Source of the DNA: Streptomyces sp. CNH099
Lineage (GTDB): Bacteria > Actinomycetota > Actinomycetes > Streptomycetales > Streptomycetaceae
Direction: 5' to 3'
Assembly: GCA_000514715.1 (NCBI GenBank)
Contig: KI911459.1
Location: 1-64,000 of the forward strand
Length of the DNA stretch: 64,000 nt
Both the position numbers and the translations under genes were made by a program. The number at the start of each line of letters is the position of its first letter. Positions within the stretch are counted from its first letter, which is position 1. Shown one piece after another: positions 43,848-53,012 of this stretch. Below the pieces are notes generated by a model. It saw only the letters and a program-made list of their open reading frames with translations, was not told the DNA's origin and did not search any database.

Positions 43848-45686
43848 ATGTCAGGGACGGCCACGACCGCGGCCCCGCCGCGGAACGCTCCCGGCGCGTA
43901 CGGCGCCGGCGCTGGACGCTGGACCGTGCTGGCCGTCCTCTGCTCCAGCCTGCTGCTCGTCGCCCTCGACGCGACCGTGCTGCACGTCGCCGTCCCGGCG
44001 CTGACCGAGGACCTCAAGCCCAGCGCCGTCGACCTGTTGTGGATCGTCGACGCCTATCCCCTCGTCGCCGCCTCGCTGCTCATCCTCTTCGGCACCCTCG
44101 GCGACCGCGTGGGCCGCCGCCGCGTGCTGCTCCTCGGCTACGCGACCTTCGGCCTGGCCTCGGCGCTCGCCGCCGCGGCGAGCGACCCGCACGTGCTGAT
44201 CGCCGCCCGCGCGCTGCTCGGCGTCGGCGGCGCCATGATCATGCCGGCCACGCTGTCGATCCTGCGGCAGGTCTTCCCCGACCGCCGCGAGCGCGCCGCG
44301 GCCATCGGGCTGTGGAGCGCCACCGCCGCCGTCGGCGCGGCCATCGGGCCGCTGCTCGGCGGCTTCCTGCTGGAGCACTTCTGGTGGGGCTCGGTCTTCC
44401 TGGTCAACATCCCGTTCATGGTCGTCGCGGTGCCCGTGGGCCGCTGGCTGCTGCCGGAGTCCACCGCCGACGGGACCGGGCCCTGGGACGTCCTCGGTGC
44501 GCTGATCGCGGCCGCCGGCCTCTTCGGCGTCGTCCTCGCCCTCAAGCAGGCCGGCGCCGGCGACGGGCCGCTGCACCCGTCCGTCGTCGCACCGCTCGCC
44601 GCCGGCTGCGCCCTGCTCGTGCTCTTCGCACGCAGGCAGCGCCGCCGCCCCCACCCGCTCGTCGACTTCACCGTCGTCTCCCGCCGTTCCTTCGGCACCG
44701 CCGTCGGCTGCATCGTCCTCGCGCTGCTCGCCCTCGTGGGGCTGCAACTCGTCGCCGTGCAGTACATGCAGCTCGTCCTCGGCCTCAGCCCGCTGCAGAC
44801 CGGGCTGCGGCTCGTCCCGCTGACCGTCGCCGCCGTGGCCGCGGGGCTCGCGGGCTCCCGGATGCTCGCCCGGCTCGGCCCGCGCGCCATGGTCGCGCTC
44901 GGCTTCCTGCTCACCGCCGTCGCCGTCACCGGGCTGACCAGCCTGGGCGGGGAGGACCGGCCGCTGCTGCTCTGCGCGGGCTTCGTGCTGCTGGGGTACG
45001 GGCTGGAGACGATCATCTTCGGCGCGTACGAGTCGATGCTCAGCGAGGCCCCGGCGGAGCAGGCCGGCGGGGTCGCGGCCATCGGCGAGACCTCGTACCA
45101 ACTCGGCGCCGGCATCGGCATAGCGCTGCTCGGCAGCGTCATGAACGCCGTCTACCGCCCCGCCCTGGGCACCGTGCCCGGGGTGCCGGCGAGCGCGAGC
45201 GACGCCGCCGGCAACTCGCTCGGCGAGGCGTACGAGACCGCCGGCGAGCTGGGCGGCGCGGCGGGCGCCACGCTGCGGGCCGCCGCGCGGGACGCGTTCG
45301 TCCAGGGCATGCACGTGACGCTGGCGGTCAGCGCCGGCCTGCTGCTGCTCGGCGCGGTCACGGCGCTGCGGCTGCCCCGGTCGATGGAGTGCGGGGCGCC
45401 GCCCGGCGCCGACCGGGCACCCGGCGGCCGGTGGGAGAAGGCGGCGGGCGGGGCGCCGGACCGGGCGGCCCCGGGCCCGGTGACCCCGCTCGGCGTGCGG
45501 CGCGAGCGCGCCGCGCGCGGGCCCGTACGGCGTGTGCAAGACGTCACGCGGCGCGCGGGCAGGCTGGACGACGCCGATTACGCGCAAGTAGCGTCGGCCA
45601 GTGACCCCGATGGCCGGCCGGAGGACGACAGCCATGCCCGCAAGCAGTACGCCGCCGTTCAACCCCGCCGACCCGCTGGGAGTTGA
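43848..45686 (+). CDS. DHA2-type MFS drug/metabolite exporter
   Basis: The 612-residue protein has about 14 membrane helices. It begins TVLAVLCSSLLLVALDATVLHVAVPAL, carries the MFS motif A GTLGDRVGRRRVLL and the motif C-like AIGPLLGGFLLE of proton-drug antiporters (EmrB/QacA group). ATG 43848 has GGGAGG (43835-43840) 7 nt upstream. The last 90 residues after the final helix are Arg/Ala-rich, and their end overlaps the acyl-CoA dehydrogenase start by 53 nt in another frame. Confidence 0.9.
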   Translation: MSGTATTAAPPRNAPGAYGAGAGRWTVLAVLCSSLLLVALDATVLHVAVPALTEDLKPSAVDLLWIVDAYPLVAASLLILFGTLGDRVGRRRVLLLGYATFGLASALAAAASDPHVLIAARALLGVGGAMIMPATLSILRQVFPDRRERAAAIGLWSATAAVGAAIGPLLGGFLLEHFWWGSVFLVNIPFMVVAVPVGRWLLPESTADGTGPWDVLGALIAAAGLFGVVLALKQAGAGDGPLHPSVVAPLAAGCALLVLFARRQRRRPHPLVDFTVVSRRSFGTAVGCIVLALLALVGLQLVAVQYMQLVLGLSPLQTGLRLVPLTVAAVAAGLAGSRMLARLGPRAMVALGFLLTAVAVTGLTSLGGEDRPLLLCAGFVLLGYGLETIIFGAYESMLSEAPAEQAGGVAAIGETSYQLGAGIGIALLGSVMNAVYRPALGTVPGVPASASDAAGNSLGEAYETAGELGGAAGATLRAAARDAFVQGMHVTLAVSAGLLLLGAVTALRLPRSMECGAPPGADRAPGGRWEKAAGGAPDRAAPGPVTPLGVRRERAARGPVRRVQDVTRRAGRLDDADYAQVASASDPDGRPEDDSHARKQYAAVQPRRPAGS

Positions 45687-46824
45687 CGACCTCCTCAGCC
45701 CCGAGGACCTCGCCGTCCGCGACACCGTCCGCGGCTGGGCGGCCGACCGCGTGCTGCCGCACGTCGCCGGGTGGTACGAGCGCGGCGAGCTGCCCGGCGT
45801 CCGCGAACTCGCCCGTGAGCTGGGCGCTATGGGCGCGCTGGGCATGTCGCTGAGCGGCTACGGCTGCGCCGGGGCCTCCGCCGTGCAGTACGGCCTGGCC
45901 TGCCTGGAGCTGGAGGCCGCCGACTCCGGCATCCGGTCGCTGGTCTCGGTGCAGGGCTCACTCGCGATGTACGCCATCCGGCGCTTCGGCTCCGAGGAGC
46001 AGAAGCGGCACTGGCTGCCGCGGATGGCGACCGGCGAGGTCATCGGCTGCTTCGGCCTCACCGAGCCGGACCACGGCTCCGACCCGGCCGGCATGCGGAC
46101 GTACGCCAAGCGCGACGGCGCGGACTGGGTGCTGACCGGCCGCAAGATGTGGATCACCAACGGCTCGGTGGCCGGCGTCGCCGTCGTGTGGGCCCGTACC
46201 GACGAGGGCATCCGCGGCTTCGTCGTCCCCACCGACGCACCCGGTTTCTCCGCGCCCGAGATCAGCCACAAGTGGTCGCTGCGCGCCTCGGTCACCTCCG
46301 AGCTGGTCCTCGACGACGTGCGGCTGCCCGCCGACGCCGTGCTGCCGGAGGCCGCCGGGCTGGGCGGCCCGCTGAACTGCCTGACCCACGCGCGCTACGG
46401 GATCGTCTGGGGCGCCATGGGCGCGGCCCGGTCCTCCTTCGAGGCGGCGCTGGAGTACGCCCGTACCCGCGAGCAGTTCGGCAGGCCCATCGGCGGCTTC
46501 CAGCTCACCCAGGCCAAGCTGGCCGACATGGCCGTGGAGCTGCACAAGGGCGTGCTGCTCGCGCACCACCTGGGCGTCCGGATGGACGCCGGCACGCTGC
46601 GCCCGGAGCAGGTCAGCTTCGGCAAGCTCAACAACGTCCGCGAGGCCATCGGGATCTGCCGGACGGCGCGCACGATCCTGGGGGCGAACGGCATCTCCCT
46701 GGAGTACCCGGTGATGCGGCACGCCACGAACCTGGAGTCGGTGCTGACGTACGAGGGCACGGTGGAGATGCACCAGCTGGTGCTGGGCAAGGCCCTGACG
46801 GGGCTGGACGCGTTCCGGGGCTGA
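45634..46824 (+). CDS. Acyl-CoA dehydrogenase (glutaryl-CoA dehydrogenase-like)
   Basis: The 396-residue flavoenzyme has GCFGLTEPDHGSDPAGMRT, the FAD-binding KMWITNGSVA segment, RTREQFGRPIGGFQLTQAKLAD, and the C-terminal YEGTVEMHQLVLGKALTG block, with the catalytic Glu in YEGT. These match glutaryl-CoA dehydrogenase (lysine/tryptophan breakdown) better than short-chain enzymes. ATG 45634 has GGAGGA 8 nt upstream. GTG 45601 lies exactly 6 nt after a TAGCGT -10-like hexamer, so a longer leaderless product is also possible. Confidence 0.9.
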   Translation: MPASSTPPFNPADPLGVDDLLSPEDLAVRDTVRGWAADRVLPHVAGWYERGELPGVRELARELGAMGALGMSLSGYGCAGASAVQYGLACLELEAADSGIRSLVSVQGSLAMYAIRRFGSEEQKRHWLPRMATGEVIGCFGLTEPDHGSDPAGMRTYAKRDGADWVLTGRKMWITNGSVAGVAVVWARTDEGIRGFVVPTDAPGFSAPEISHKWSLRASVTSELVLDDVRLPADAVLPEAAGLGGPLNCLTHARYGIVWGAMGAARSSFEAALEYARTREQFGRPIGGFQLTQAKLADMAVELHKGVLLAHHLGVRMDAGTLRPEQVSFGKLNNVREAIGICRTARTILGANGISLEYPVMRHATNLESVLTYEGTVEMHQLVLGKALTGLDAFRG

Positions 46825-46877
46825 GCCCGCGGCCCAGCCCCGGTCCGTCGGCCGGCGCGGTCCCCGCGTCCCCCGCG

Positions 46878-47321
46878 TCAGCTCTGGTTGAAGAACCCGC
46901 CCTGCGTGGGGCGCGGCACCTCGCCGGGCACGATCGCGTACTCCGCGGGGGTCAGCAGGAACACCCGCGTCGCCACCCGCTCGATGGAGCCGCGCAGCCC
47001 GAAGGTCAGCCCCGCCGCGAAGTCGACGACGCGCTTGGCGTCGGCGGCGTCCAGCATCGTGAGGTTCACGATGACGGGGACGCCCTCGCGGAAGAGTTCG
47101 CCGATCCCGCGCGCGTCGCGGAATCCGTCCGGCGACACGGTGGCGATACGGCGCCCTTTCTCCTGGGCGACCTGGGACGCCACGCGCACGCGCGGGTCCG
47201 TCGTCCAGGCGGCGTCTCCCTGGGTCTCTGCGCTGTCGTCTTCGTACCCGTCGTAGTAGCGCTCGTCATCGTTGTCGTCGACGAGGCCGAGCCAGGCACT
47301 AGCCCTGCGTACCGATCCCAT
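46878..47321 (-). CDS. SepF-like cell-division protein (SflA type)
   Basis: The 147-residue protein has the SepF domain: VSPDGFRDARGIGELFREGVPVIVNL followed by KRVVDFAAGLTFGLRGSIERVATRVFLLTP. The N-terminal acidic linker (DDNDDERYYDGYEDD) is typical. SepF proteins tether FtsZ to the membrane; streptomycetes have a main SepF beside ftsZ and SepF-like paralogues. This isolated copy fits the paralogue class. The amphipathic N-terminal helix is MGSVRRASAWLGLV. AGGAGG precedes ATG 47321. Confidence 0.9.
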   Translation of the reverse strand: MGSVRRASAWLGLVDDNDDERYYDGYEDDSAETQGDAAWTTDPRVRVASQVAQEKGRRIATVSPDGFRDARGIGELFREGVPVIVNLTMLDAADAKRVVDFAAGLTFGLRGSIERVATRVFLLTPAEYAIVPGEVPRPTQGGFFNQS

Positions 47322-47856
47322 GACGCCTCCTCTCTCTGCCGCGGCGTGGGCTGTCCCCGGAGCGGTCCGGAGATGTCTGTCCGCTCACCTATGGTCATCC
47401 ATGATGCGGATGATGTGCCAATCAGATAGAGGGCGCGCGCCGTGTTCGTGACAGTACTGGCACAGAAACGGCTGTCGATTCGTCAGAGTTCCCCCAGCGC
47501 AGGGGGTCTGACGGGGTGACAGGAGATTCGTGCGGGGCCGGACGGGTGTTTCGGCCTCCGCTCGGGTGGTTCCCGTGCTGTTCGAGTGGTCGGGAGTCCG
47601 GCCGGGCCGGTCGGCCGGGGGCGGCGGCTTGATTGCGCCACCATGTGCCGGTGCCTACTTGTGCACACCTGTCATCGTCTGAATACTCTCAGCAGCGCTT
47701 GTCAGGGGCACGACGAGAAGAGGGCCCGCACCCCCGCGGAGGCGATCACCCGTTCCCGATCCCCTCCGGGCGAGCCCTCCCCTGTTTTCTCCGCCCCGTG
47801 GCTGCGCCTCACGGACCTGCCCGCCGGCGGGTCCCCGAGCACACTCGGAGGATTGA
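47322..47856. other. Long divergent region SepF-like/protease
   Basis: This 535-bp region has no supported gene. It includes an interrupted hairpin at 47482-47512 (GTCAGA/TCTGAC enclosing CCCCC/GGGGG). A weak promoter-like pair TTGTGC and TACTCT lies near 47657-47690. The protease Shine-Dalgarno site GGAGG is at 47847-47851. Confidence 0.5.
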
Positions 47857-48774
47857 GTGAGGATCAAGCGCACACCCCCACTGAGCGGCACCAGGAAGCG
47901 ACTCCCCCTCGTCGCGGCGCTGACCGCCGCCCTCGCCGGCGCCGCGCTCGCGGTACCCGCGTCGGGTGCGGCCCAGCCGCCGGAGGGCTTCAGCGCCGCC
48001 ACCCTGGCCAGAGCCGACGACGCCGTGCTCGCCGCCGACGTCGGCGGCACCGCATGGGGCGTCGACGAGAAGTCCGGCACGCTCGTCGTGAGCGTCGACG
48101 AGACCGTGACCCCGGCCGAGGTGGCCCGGATCAAGCGGACCGCGGGCGCCGACGCCGGCGCCCTGCGGATCGAGCACATGAAGGGCAAGCTCCAGCGCTA
48201 CATCAACGGCGGCCAGGCGATCTACGCCTCCGGCTGGCGCTGCTCGCTCGGCTTCAACGTGCGCAGCGGCAGCACGTACTACTTCGTCACCGCCGGGCAC
48301 TGCACCGACGGCGCGGGCACCTGGTGGAGCAACTCCGCGCGCACCAACACCATCGGCCCCACCGCGGGATCCAGCTTCCCGACGAACGACTACGGGCTGG
48401 TCCGCTACAGCAACTCCGGGCAGAGCCACCCCGGCACCGTGAACCTGTACAACGGCAGCAGCCAGGACATCACCAGCGCGGCCAACGCGACCGTCGGCCA
48501 GTCCGTCCGGCGCAGCGGCTCCACCACCGGCGTCCACGGCGGCACCGTCACGGCGCTGAACCAGACCGTGAACTACGGCGGCGGCGACGTCGTCTACGGC
48601 ATGGTCCGCACCAACGTGTGCGCCGAGCCCGGCGACTCCGGCGGCCCGCTGTTCTCCGGCACGACGGCCCTCGGCCTGACCTCCGGCGGCAGCGGCAACT
48701 GCTCCAGCGGCGGCACGACGTTCTACCAGCCGGTCGTCGAGGCACTCAACCGCTACGGGGTGAGTGTCTACTGA
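47857..48774 (+). CDS. Secreted S1-family serine protease (streptogrisin-like)
   Basis: The 305-residue preproprotein has a signal peptide (RKRLPLVAALTAALAGAALAVPASGAAQ), a pro-region of about 80 residues, and a chymotrypsin-like domain with triad His148 (VTAGHC), Asp178 (NDYGLV) and Ser261 (GDSGGP). Two Cys pairs fit streptogrisin disulfides. It is close to alpha-lytic/streptogrisin proteases but has a short pro-region. GTG 47857 has GGAGG 5 nt upstream. Confidence 0.93.
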   Translation: MRIKRTPPLSGTRKRLPLVAALTAALAGAALAVPASGAAQPPEGFSAATLARADDAVLAADVGGTAWGVDEKSGTLVVSVDETVTPAEVARIKRTAGADAGALRIEHMKGKLQRYINGGQAIYASGWRCSLGFNVRSGSTYYFVTAGHCTDGAGTWWSNSARTNTIGPTAGSSFPTNDYGLVRYSNSGQSHPGTVNLYNGSSQDITSAANATVGQSVRRSGSTTGVHGGTVTALNQTVNYGGGDVVYGMVRTNVCAEPGDSGGPLFSGTTALGLTSGGSGNCSSGGTTFYQPVVEALNRYGVSVY

Positions 48775-48892
48775 CCCCCGTGCACGGGGCCTGACCGCCC
48801 CGGCCGCCGCCCCCGCCCGGACCCCCACCGGGCGGGGCGGCGCGCTCCCGGCACCGGCCGGGGCCCGCCCGGCACGAGGCGGCCTCCCGGCA

Positions 48893-48922
48893 CTGTCCCG
48901 GGCCCGGCGACAGAGCTACCGT
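48893..48922 (+). promoter_or_regulatory. Weak candidate promoter of the slipin gene
   Basis: CTGTCC (48893-48898) and TACCGT (48917-48922) are 18 bp apart and about 43 nt before ATG 48965. The -35 match is poor. Confidence 0.35.
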
Positions 48923-48964
48923 GGAGGGAGAACGGCTGACTCGCACGCGACGCAGGGAGCCGTG

Positions 48965-49966
48965 ATGATCGAGGCACTGATCGCAGCGGCGGTGGTCATC
49001 GGCTGCCTCGGGGCCCTCTACGTGATGGCCGGGGCCCGGGTGGTCAAGCAGTACGAACGGGGGCTGGTGTTCCGGCTCGGCCGGCTCAGGTCCGGGATCC
49101 GCGGCCCCGGCTTCACGATGATCGTTCCGTTCGTCGACCGGATGCGCAAGGTCAACATGCAGATCGTGACCCTGCCCGTCCCGGCCCAGGAGGGCATCAC
49201 CCGCGACAACGTGACGGTCCGCGTCGACGCGGTCGTCTACTTCAAGGTCGTCGCCCCGGCCGACGCCGTCGTGCGGGTCGAGGACTACCGCTTCGCGGTC
49301 TCCCAGATGGCGCAGACCTCCCTGCGATCGATCATCGGCAAGAGCGAGCTGGACGACCTGCTCTCCAACCGGGAGAAGCTCAACCAGGGGCTGGAGCTGA
49401 TGATCGACAGCCCGGCGGTGGAGTGGGGCGTCACCATCGACCGGGTCGAGATCAAGGACGTGTCGCTGCCCGAGACGATGAAGCGCTCCATGGCCCGGCA
49501 GGCGGAGGCGGCGCGCGACCGGCGGGCGCGGGTCATCAACGCCGACGCGGAGCTGCAGGCGTCCCGGAAGCTGGCGCAGGCGGCGCAGCAGATGTCCGAC
49601 CACCCGGCGGCCCTGCAGCTGCGGCTGCTGCAGACGGTGGTGTCGGTGGCGGCGGAGAAGAACTCGACGCTGGTGCTGCCGTTCCCGGTGGAGCTGCTGC
49701 GGTTCCTGGAGCGGGTGCAGCCGGGGTCGACCGGGCAGGTCGGGGCGTCGGCGGACGGCACGGAAGCCGCGGCCGCGGCGGCCGGCGGGGCGCCGGCGGC
49801 GGACGGCGGCGAGGACGACGGCGTACCGGCTCCGGTGGACCCCATCGACCCGCTGGGCGCGGTGGAGCCGCTGGACCTGGGGGACGACGACGCCGTGGAC
49901 CCGGGGGAGGCCGGGCCGGCCGACGAGCTGGAGCCCCCGCGGCGCCGGCCGGAGCCGGAGGGCTGA
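48965..49966 (+). CDS. Slipin (SPFH/band 7 stomatin-like protein)
   Basis: The 333-residue protein begins with one membrane segment (MIEALIAAAVVIGCLGALYV) and then the SPFH domain: VVKQYERGLVFRLGRLRSGIRGPGF, TLPVPAQEGITRDNVTVRVDAVVYFKV and SLPETMKRSMARQAEAARDRRARVI. A helical QLRLLQTVVSVAAEKNSTLVLPFP region follows, then an acidic Pro-rich tail. Slipins scaffold membrane microdomains. No NfeD partner gene is next to it. AGGGAG precedes ATG 48965. Confidence 0.92.
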   Translation: MIEALIAAAVVIGCLGALYVMAGARVVKQYERGLVFRLGRLRSGIRGPGFTMIVPFVDRMRKVNMQIVTLPVPAQEGITRDNVTVRVDAVVYFKVVAPADAVVRVEDYRFAVSQMAQTSLRSIIGKSELDDLLSNREKLNQGLELMIDSPAVEWGVTIDRVEIKDVSLPETMKRSMARQAEAARDRRARVINADAELQASRKLAQAAQQMSDHPAALQLRLLQTVVSVAAEKNSTLVLPFPVELLRFLERVQPGSTGQVGASADGTEAAAAAAGGAPAADGGEDDGVPAPVDPIDPLGAVEPLDLGDDDAVDPGEAGPADELEPPRRRPEPEG

Positions 49967-50003
49967 CGCGGGCCGGCCCGGTGCGTACCGGACGGTGCCG
50001 GCG

Positions 50004-50753
50004 CTACGCGGGCCGGCCGCCGAAGGCCGCGAGCGCGTCCTCAGCGGAGTTGCGCGCCCACACGAACTCGTCCGCCCACGCCGCCGCGTCCGGGTAGCCG
50101 GACTCCGCCGCGATGCGGGCGCACGCCGCCCCGTAGTCGTACGGGGTGCGCCGCAGCGCCACACCGCGGGGGCCGAGCAGTGCCCAGTGTGCGCCGGGGC
50201 GCCCGTACGGCATGCCCACGCTGCCCGGGTTGACCACCAGCCGGCCGTGCGTCAGCCGGACGAACGGCATGTGGGTGTGCCCGAGCACCACGGTCTCCAC
50301 CTCCTGGCCGAGGCCGTCCAGCACCTCGGCCCAGCGCCCGGCCACCGCGTCGACGAGCACCGTCTCGTCGTCGGCGCGCGGGGTGGCGTGGCAGAAGTGC
50401 ACCTGCCCCAGCCCCGCGACCGGCAGCGCCGCGCCCGCCGGCAGCGACGCCAGCAGCTCGACCTGCTCCGCGCGCAGCTGCTCCGCCGCCCAGGGCGCGA
50501 TCGGGTCGGGGATGCCGGCGCGGTCGCCGCGGCGGTACTCCACCAGCTCGCGGTCGGCGTTGCCGGCCACCCACACCGCGCGCCCGCCGAGCGCGGTCAG
50601 GGCGTCGAGGGTGCGGTCGGGGAGCGGGCCGGCGGCGAGGTCGCCGGTCAGCACGACGGCGTCGGCGGCGTGCACGTCGGGCTCGGCGAGCACGGCTTCG
50701 AGGGCCGGCAGCACGCCGTGGACGTCGGAGAGTACGGCAACGGTCTCGGGCAT
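50004..50753 (-). CDS. YfcE-type metallophosphoesterase
   Basis: The 249-residue protein has the calcineurin-like phosphoesterase motifs SDVHG, TGDLAAGPLPD, AGNADREL and VVLGHTHMPF, and VNPGSVGMP near the end. Two metals would be bound by these residues. Substrate is unknown; relatives act on phosphodiesters or diadenosine compounds. ATG 50753 is the start. The 160 bp before the divergent reductase gene hold no further gene. Confidence 0.9.
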   Translation of the reverse strand: MPETVAVLSDVHGVLPALEAVLAEPDVHAADAVVLTGDLAAGPLPDRTLDALTALGGRAVWVAGNADRELVEYRRGDRAGIPDPIAPWAAEQLRAEQVELLASLPAGAALPVAGLGQVHFCHATPRADDETVLVDAVAGRWAEVLDGLGQEVETVVLGHTHMPFVRLTHGRLVVNPGSVGMPYGRPGAHWALLGPRGVALRRTPYDYGAACARIAAESGYPDAAAWADEFVWARNSAEDALAAFGGRPA

Positions 50754-50915
50754 GCGACCAGGGTGCCGGGCGGCGGCGCCGGGCGCACGGGACTTCGCCG
50801 AAAGCAGGGCGGGCCCCCGGGAACAGGGTCGGCTCCCCGGAATGCGGCCGGTACGGTCGGCGTTGACGCTCGCGTCAGCTTTGCATGTACCCGTATCACA
50901 GCAGGGAGATGGCCG

Positions 50916-51536
50916 ATGACGGCTGCCGCCGGTGCAACGCCCAAGGTCGACTTCTACTTCGACCCCGCCTGTCCGTTCGCGTGGATCACCTCGCGCTGGA
51001 TTCTCGAAGTGGAACGCCAGCGGGACATCGACCTGCGCTTCCGGGTGATGAGCCTCTCCGTCCTCAACGAGGCCCGCGACCTGCCGGACTGGTACCGCGA
51101 GCTGATGGACAAGGCGTGGGGCCCCGTGCGCGTCTGCATCGCCGCCGCGCAGCAGCACGGCGAGGGCGTCCTGCGCGATCTGTACACCGCGCTCGGCACG
51201 CGCATACACAACGGGGGCGAGGACGACTACGAGACGGTCGTCAAGGCGGCCCTGGCCGAAGCGGGCCTGCCGGCCGGGCTGGCCGCGGCGGCGGAGACCG
51301 ACGAGTACGACGCGGCGCTGCGCAAGAGCCACCACGAGGGCATGGACCCGGTCGGCGAGGATGTTGGCACCCCGACCATCCACATCGACGGCGTGGCGTT
51401 CTTCGGACCGGTGATGACCGCCATACCGCGGGGCGACGAGGCGCTGCGGATCTTCGACGGGGCGCTGGCGATGGCCTCGTACCCGAACTTCTTCGAGCTG
51501 AAGCGCACGCGCACGGGCGACCTGGACTTCGACTGA
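50916..51536 (+). CDS. DsbA-family protein (mycothiol-dependent reductase-like)
   Basis: The 206-residue thioredoxin-fold protein begins KVDFYFDPACPFAWITSRWILEVE and has a VGTPTIHIDG cis-Pro loop. It matches the Rv2466c/2-hydroxychromene-2-carboxylate isomerase group. The active site reads CPFA, so the first Cys (residue 19) is kept and the resolving Cys is Ala, a monothiol site. ATG 50916 has GGGAG 7 nt upstream. The gene ends at the bidirectional terminator 51551-51582. Confidence 0.88.
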   Translation: MTAAAGATPKVDFYFDPACPFAWITSRWILEVERQRDIDLRFRVMSLSVLNEARDLPDWYRELMDKAWGPVRVCIAAAQQHGEGVLRDLYTALGTRIHNGGEDDYETVVKAALAEAGLPAGLAAAAETDEYDAALRKSHHEGMDPVGEDVGTPTIHIDGVAFFGPVMTAIPRGDEALRIFDGALAMASYPNFFELKRTRTGDLDFD

Positions 51537-51550
51537 ACGAGCCGTGCCGG

Positions 51551-51582
51551 TAAGGACCGGGCGTCCAAGCGCCCGGTCCTTA
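51551..51582. terminator. Bidirectional terminator
   Basis: A perfect 13-bp stem (51551-51563 with 51570-51582) over a 6-nt loop lies between the convergent DsbA-like and APC permease genes. The permease stop codon is built into its end. Confidence 0.85.
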
Positions 51583-52941
51583 CCCGCCCCCCGCCGTCCG
51601 GCGGCGCCGGGTGTAGAGCCAGGCCGCCGCCGTCACCGACAGCGGCCACAGCAGGTACGGTCCGGAGGCCGCCAGCAGCGCCGCGACCGCGACCAGCGCC
51701 GGCACCGCCGCCTTCCGCCCCGCGCCCCCGCGTGGCAGCAGCCGGAGGGCGGCGGCCACGCCCACGGCGTACACCGTGGTGAACGAGCCCGTGGTCAGCA
51801 GCACCAGCGGCTTCGTGCCGGTGTCCGTCAGCGTCACCGCGGCCAGCGCCGCGAACGACAGCGCCGAGATCACCGCCAGGCTGCGCCGCGGCACCTCACC
51901 GGCCCCGCTGCCCCGCGACAGCCGCGCCGGCAGCGCGCCGTCGCGGCCGAGGGCGGCGCCCAGCTTGGCGGCGCCGGCGTAGTACACGTTCATGACGCCG
52001 AGGGTGAGGAGCAGCGCGGCGCAGGCCGCCAGCTGGCGGGCGGGGCCGCCGAGGCCGCGGGCCATGAGGTCGCCGAGCGGCGCGTCGGAGTCCGCCGCGG
52101 CCGGGCCGAGCACGGCGACGACGGCGAAGGCGACGGACAGGTACAGCACGCCGACCAGCGCGACGGCCGCGCCCGTGGCGCGCGGCAGGTCGCGGGCCGG
52201 CCGGCGGAACTCGCCGGCCAGGTGCGTGATCGCCTCCCAGCCCGCGAAGCTCCAGACGAGGAGCGCGGCGGCGGGGGCGACGGCCGTCCAGCCGTGCGGC
52301 GCGAAGGGCCGCAGATGGTCCGTACGGGCGTGGGGGAGCGACAGCAGCACCGCGGCCAGCAGGAGGACGACGAGCAGCACCGCGAGGGCCAGCTGCAGCC
52401 GGCCGGTGACCTTCAGCCCCGCGGCGTTCGCGGCGGTGACGGCGGCCATGAGCCCGGCGGCGGTGGCGGTGGTGGTCGCCGTGCCGCCGCCCACGGCGGC
52501 GGAGACGTACGCGCCGCCGAAGAGCGCGGCGGCCGCGGCACCCGGCGGGATCGCGAGGTAGAAGCACCAGCCGACGACCGTCGCGGCGCGCTCGCCGAAG
52601 GCGAGCCGGGCGTACGTCGAGACGCCGCCGGAGTCCGGGTGGCGGGCGCCGAGGGCGGCGAAGGTGGCGGCCAGCGGCACGGAGACCAGGACGAGCGCCG
52701 CCCACGCGACGAGGGAGGCGGGCCCGGCGGTGTCGGCGGCGAGCGCGGGCAGGGTGATGACGCCGGTGCCGAGGACGGCGCCGACGTACATGGCGGTGCC
52801 CTGCGCGGCGGTGAGGCGGCCGGCGGAGTCCGCGGAGCGCGCGGGGGCGCGGTCGGGTCCCGGGCTGCGGCGTACCGGGACCGGGGCGCGCGGCGGCTCG
52901 GCACCGCCCGCCGGGGCGGCGCCGCTGGTGGTGTCGGCCAT
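51580..52941 (-). CDS. APC-family amino acid permease
   Basis: The 453-residue protein has about 12 membrane helices. The first carries the APC substrate-binding GTGVITLPALAADTAGPASLVAW, and helix 6 has LLVWSFAGWEAITHLAGEFRRPARDLPRA. The N-terminus (about 40 residues) is Pro/Arg-rich and cytoplasmic. The transported amino acid cannot be told. It is divergent from a GlxA-type regulator, with 71 bp between starts, so that regulator may control it. Confidence 0.88.
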   Translation of the reverse strand: MADTTSGAAPAGGAEPPRAPVPVRRSPGPDRAPARSADSAGRLTAAQGTAMYVGAVLGTGVITLPALAADTAGPASLVAWAALVLVSVPLAATFAALGARHPDSGGVSTYARLAFGERAATVVGWCFYLAIPPGAAAAALFGGAYVSAAVGGGTATTTATAAGLMAAVTAANAAGLKVTGRLQLALAVLLVVLLLAAVLLSLPHARTDHLRPFAPHGWTAVAPAAALLVWSFAGWEAITHLAGEFRRPARDLPRATGAAVALVGVLYLSVAFAVVAVLGPAAADSDAPLGDLMARGLGGPARQLAACAALLLTLGVMNVYYAGAAKLGAALGRDGALPARLSRGSGAGEVPRRSLAVISALSFAALAAVTLTDTGTKPLVLLTTGSFTTVYAVGVAAALRLLPRGGAGRKAAVPALVAVAALLAASGPYLLWPLSVTAAAWLYTRRRRTAGGG

Positions 52942-53000
52942 GCCTGGAGCCTCGCCCGCCGACCGCGTGCACGGCCATGGGCGGAAATGCCTCCCTGCGC

Positions 53001-53006
53001 TAAATT
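53001..53006 (+). promoter_or_regulatory. Candidate -10 element of the GlxA-type regulator
   Basis: TAAATT ends 6 nt before ATG 53013, fitting a leaderless transcript. Confidence 0.45.
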
Positions 53007-53012
53007 CCTGCC

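Noticed and set aside
43453..44004. Frame of 183 codons between the PAP2 and MFS genes
   Set aside because: It overlaps the MFS start in another frame, has no ribosome binding site and no family resemblance.
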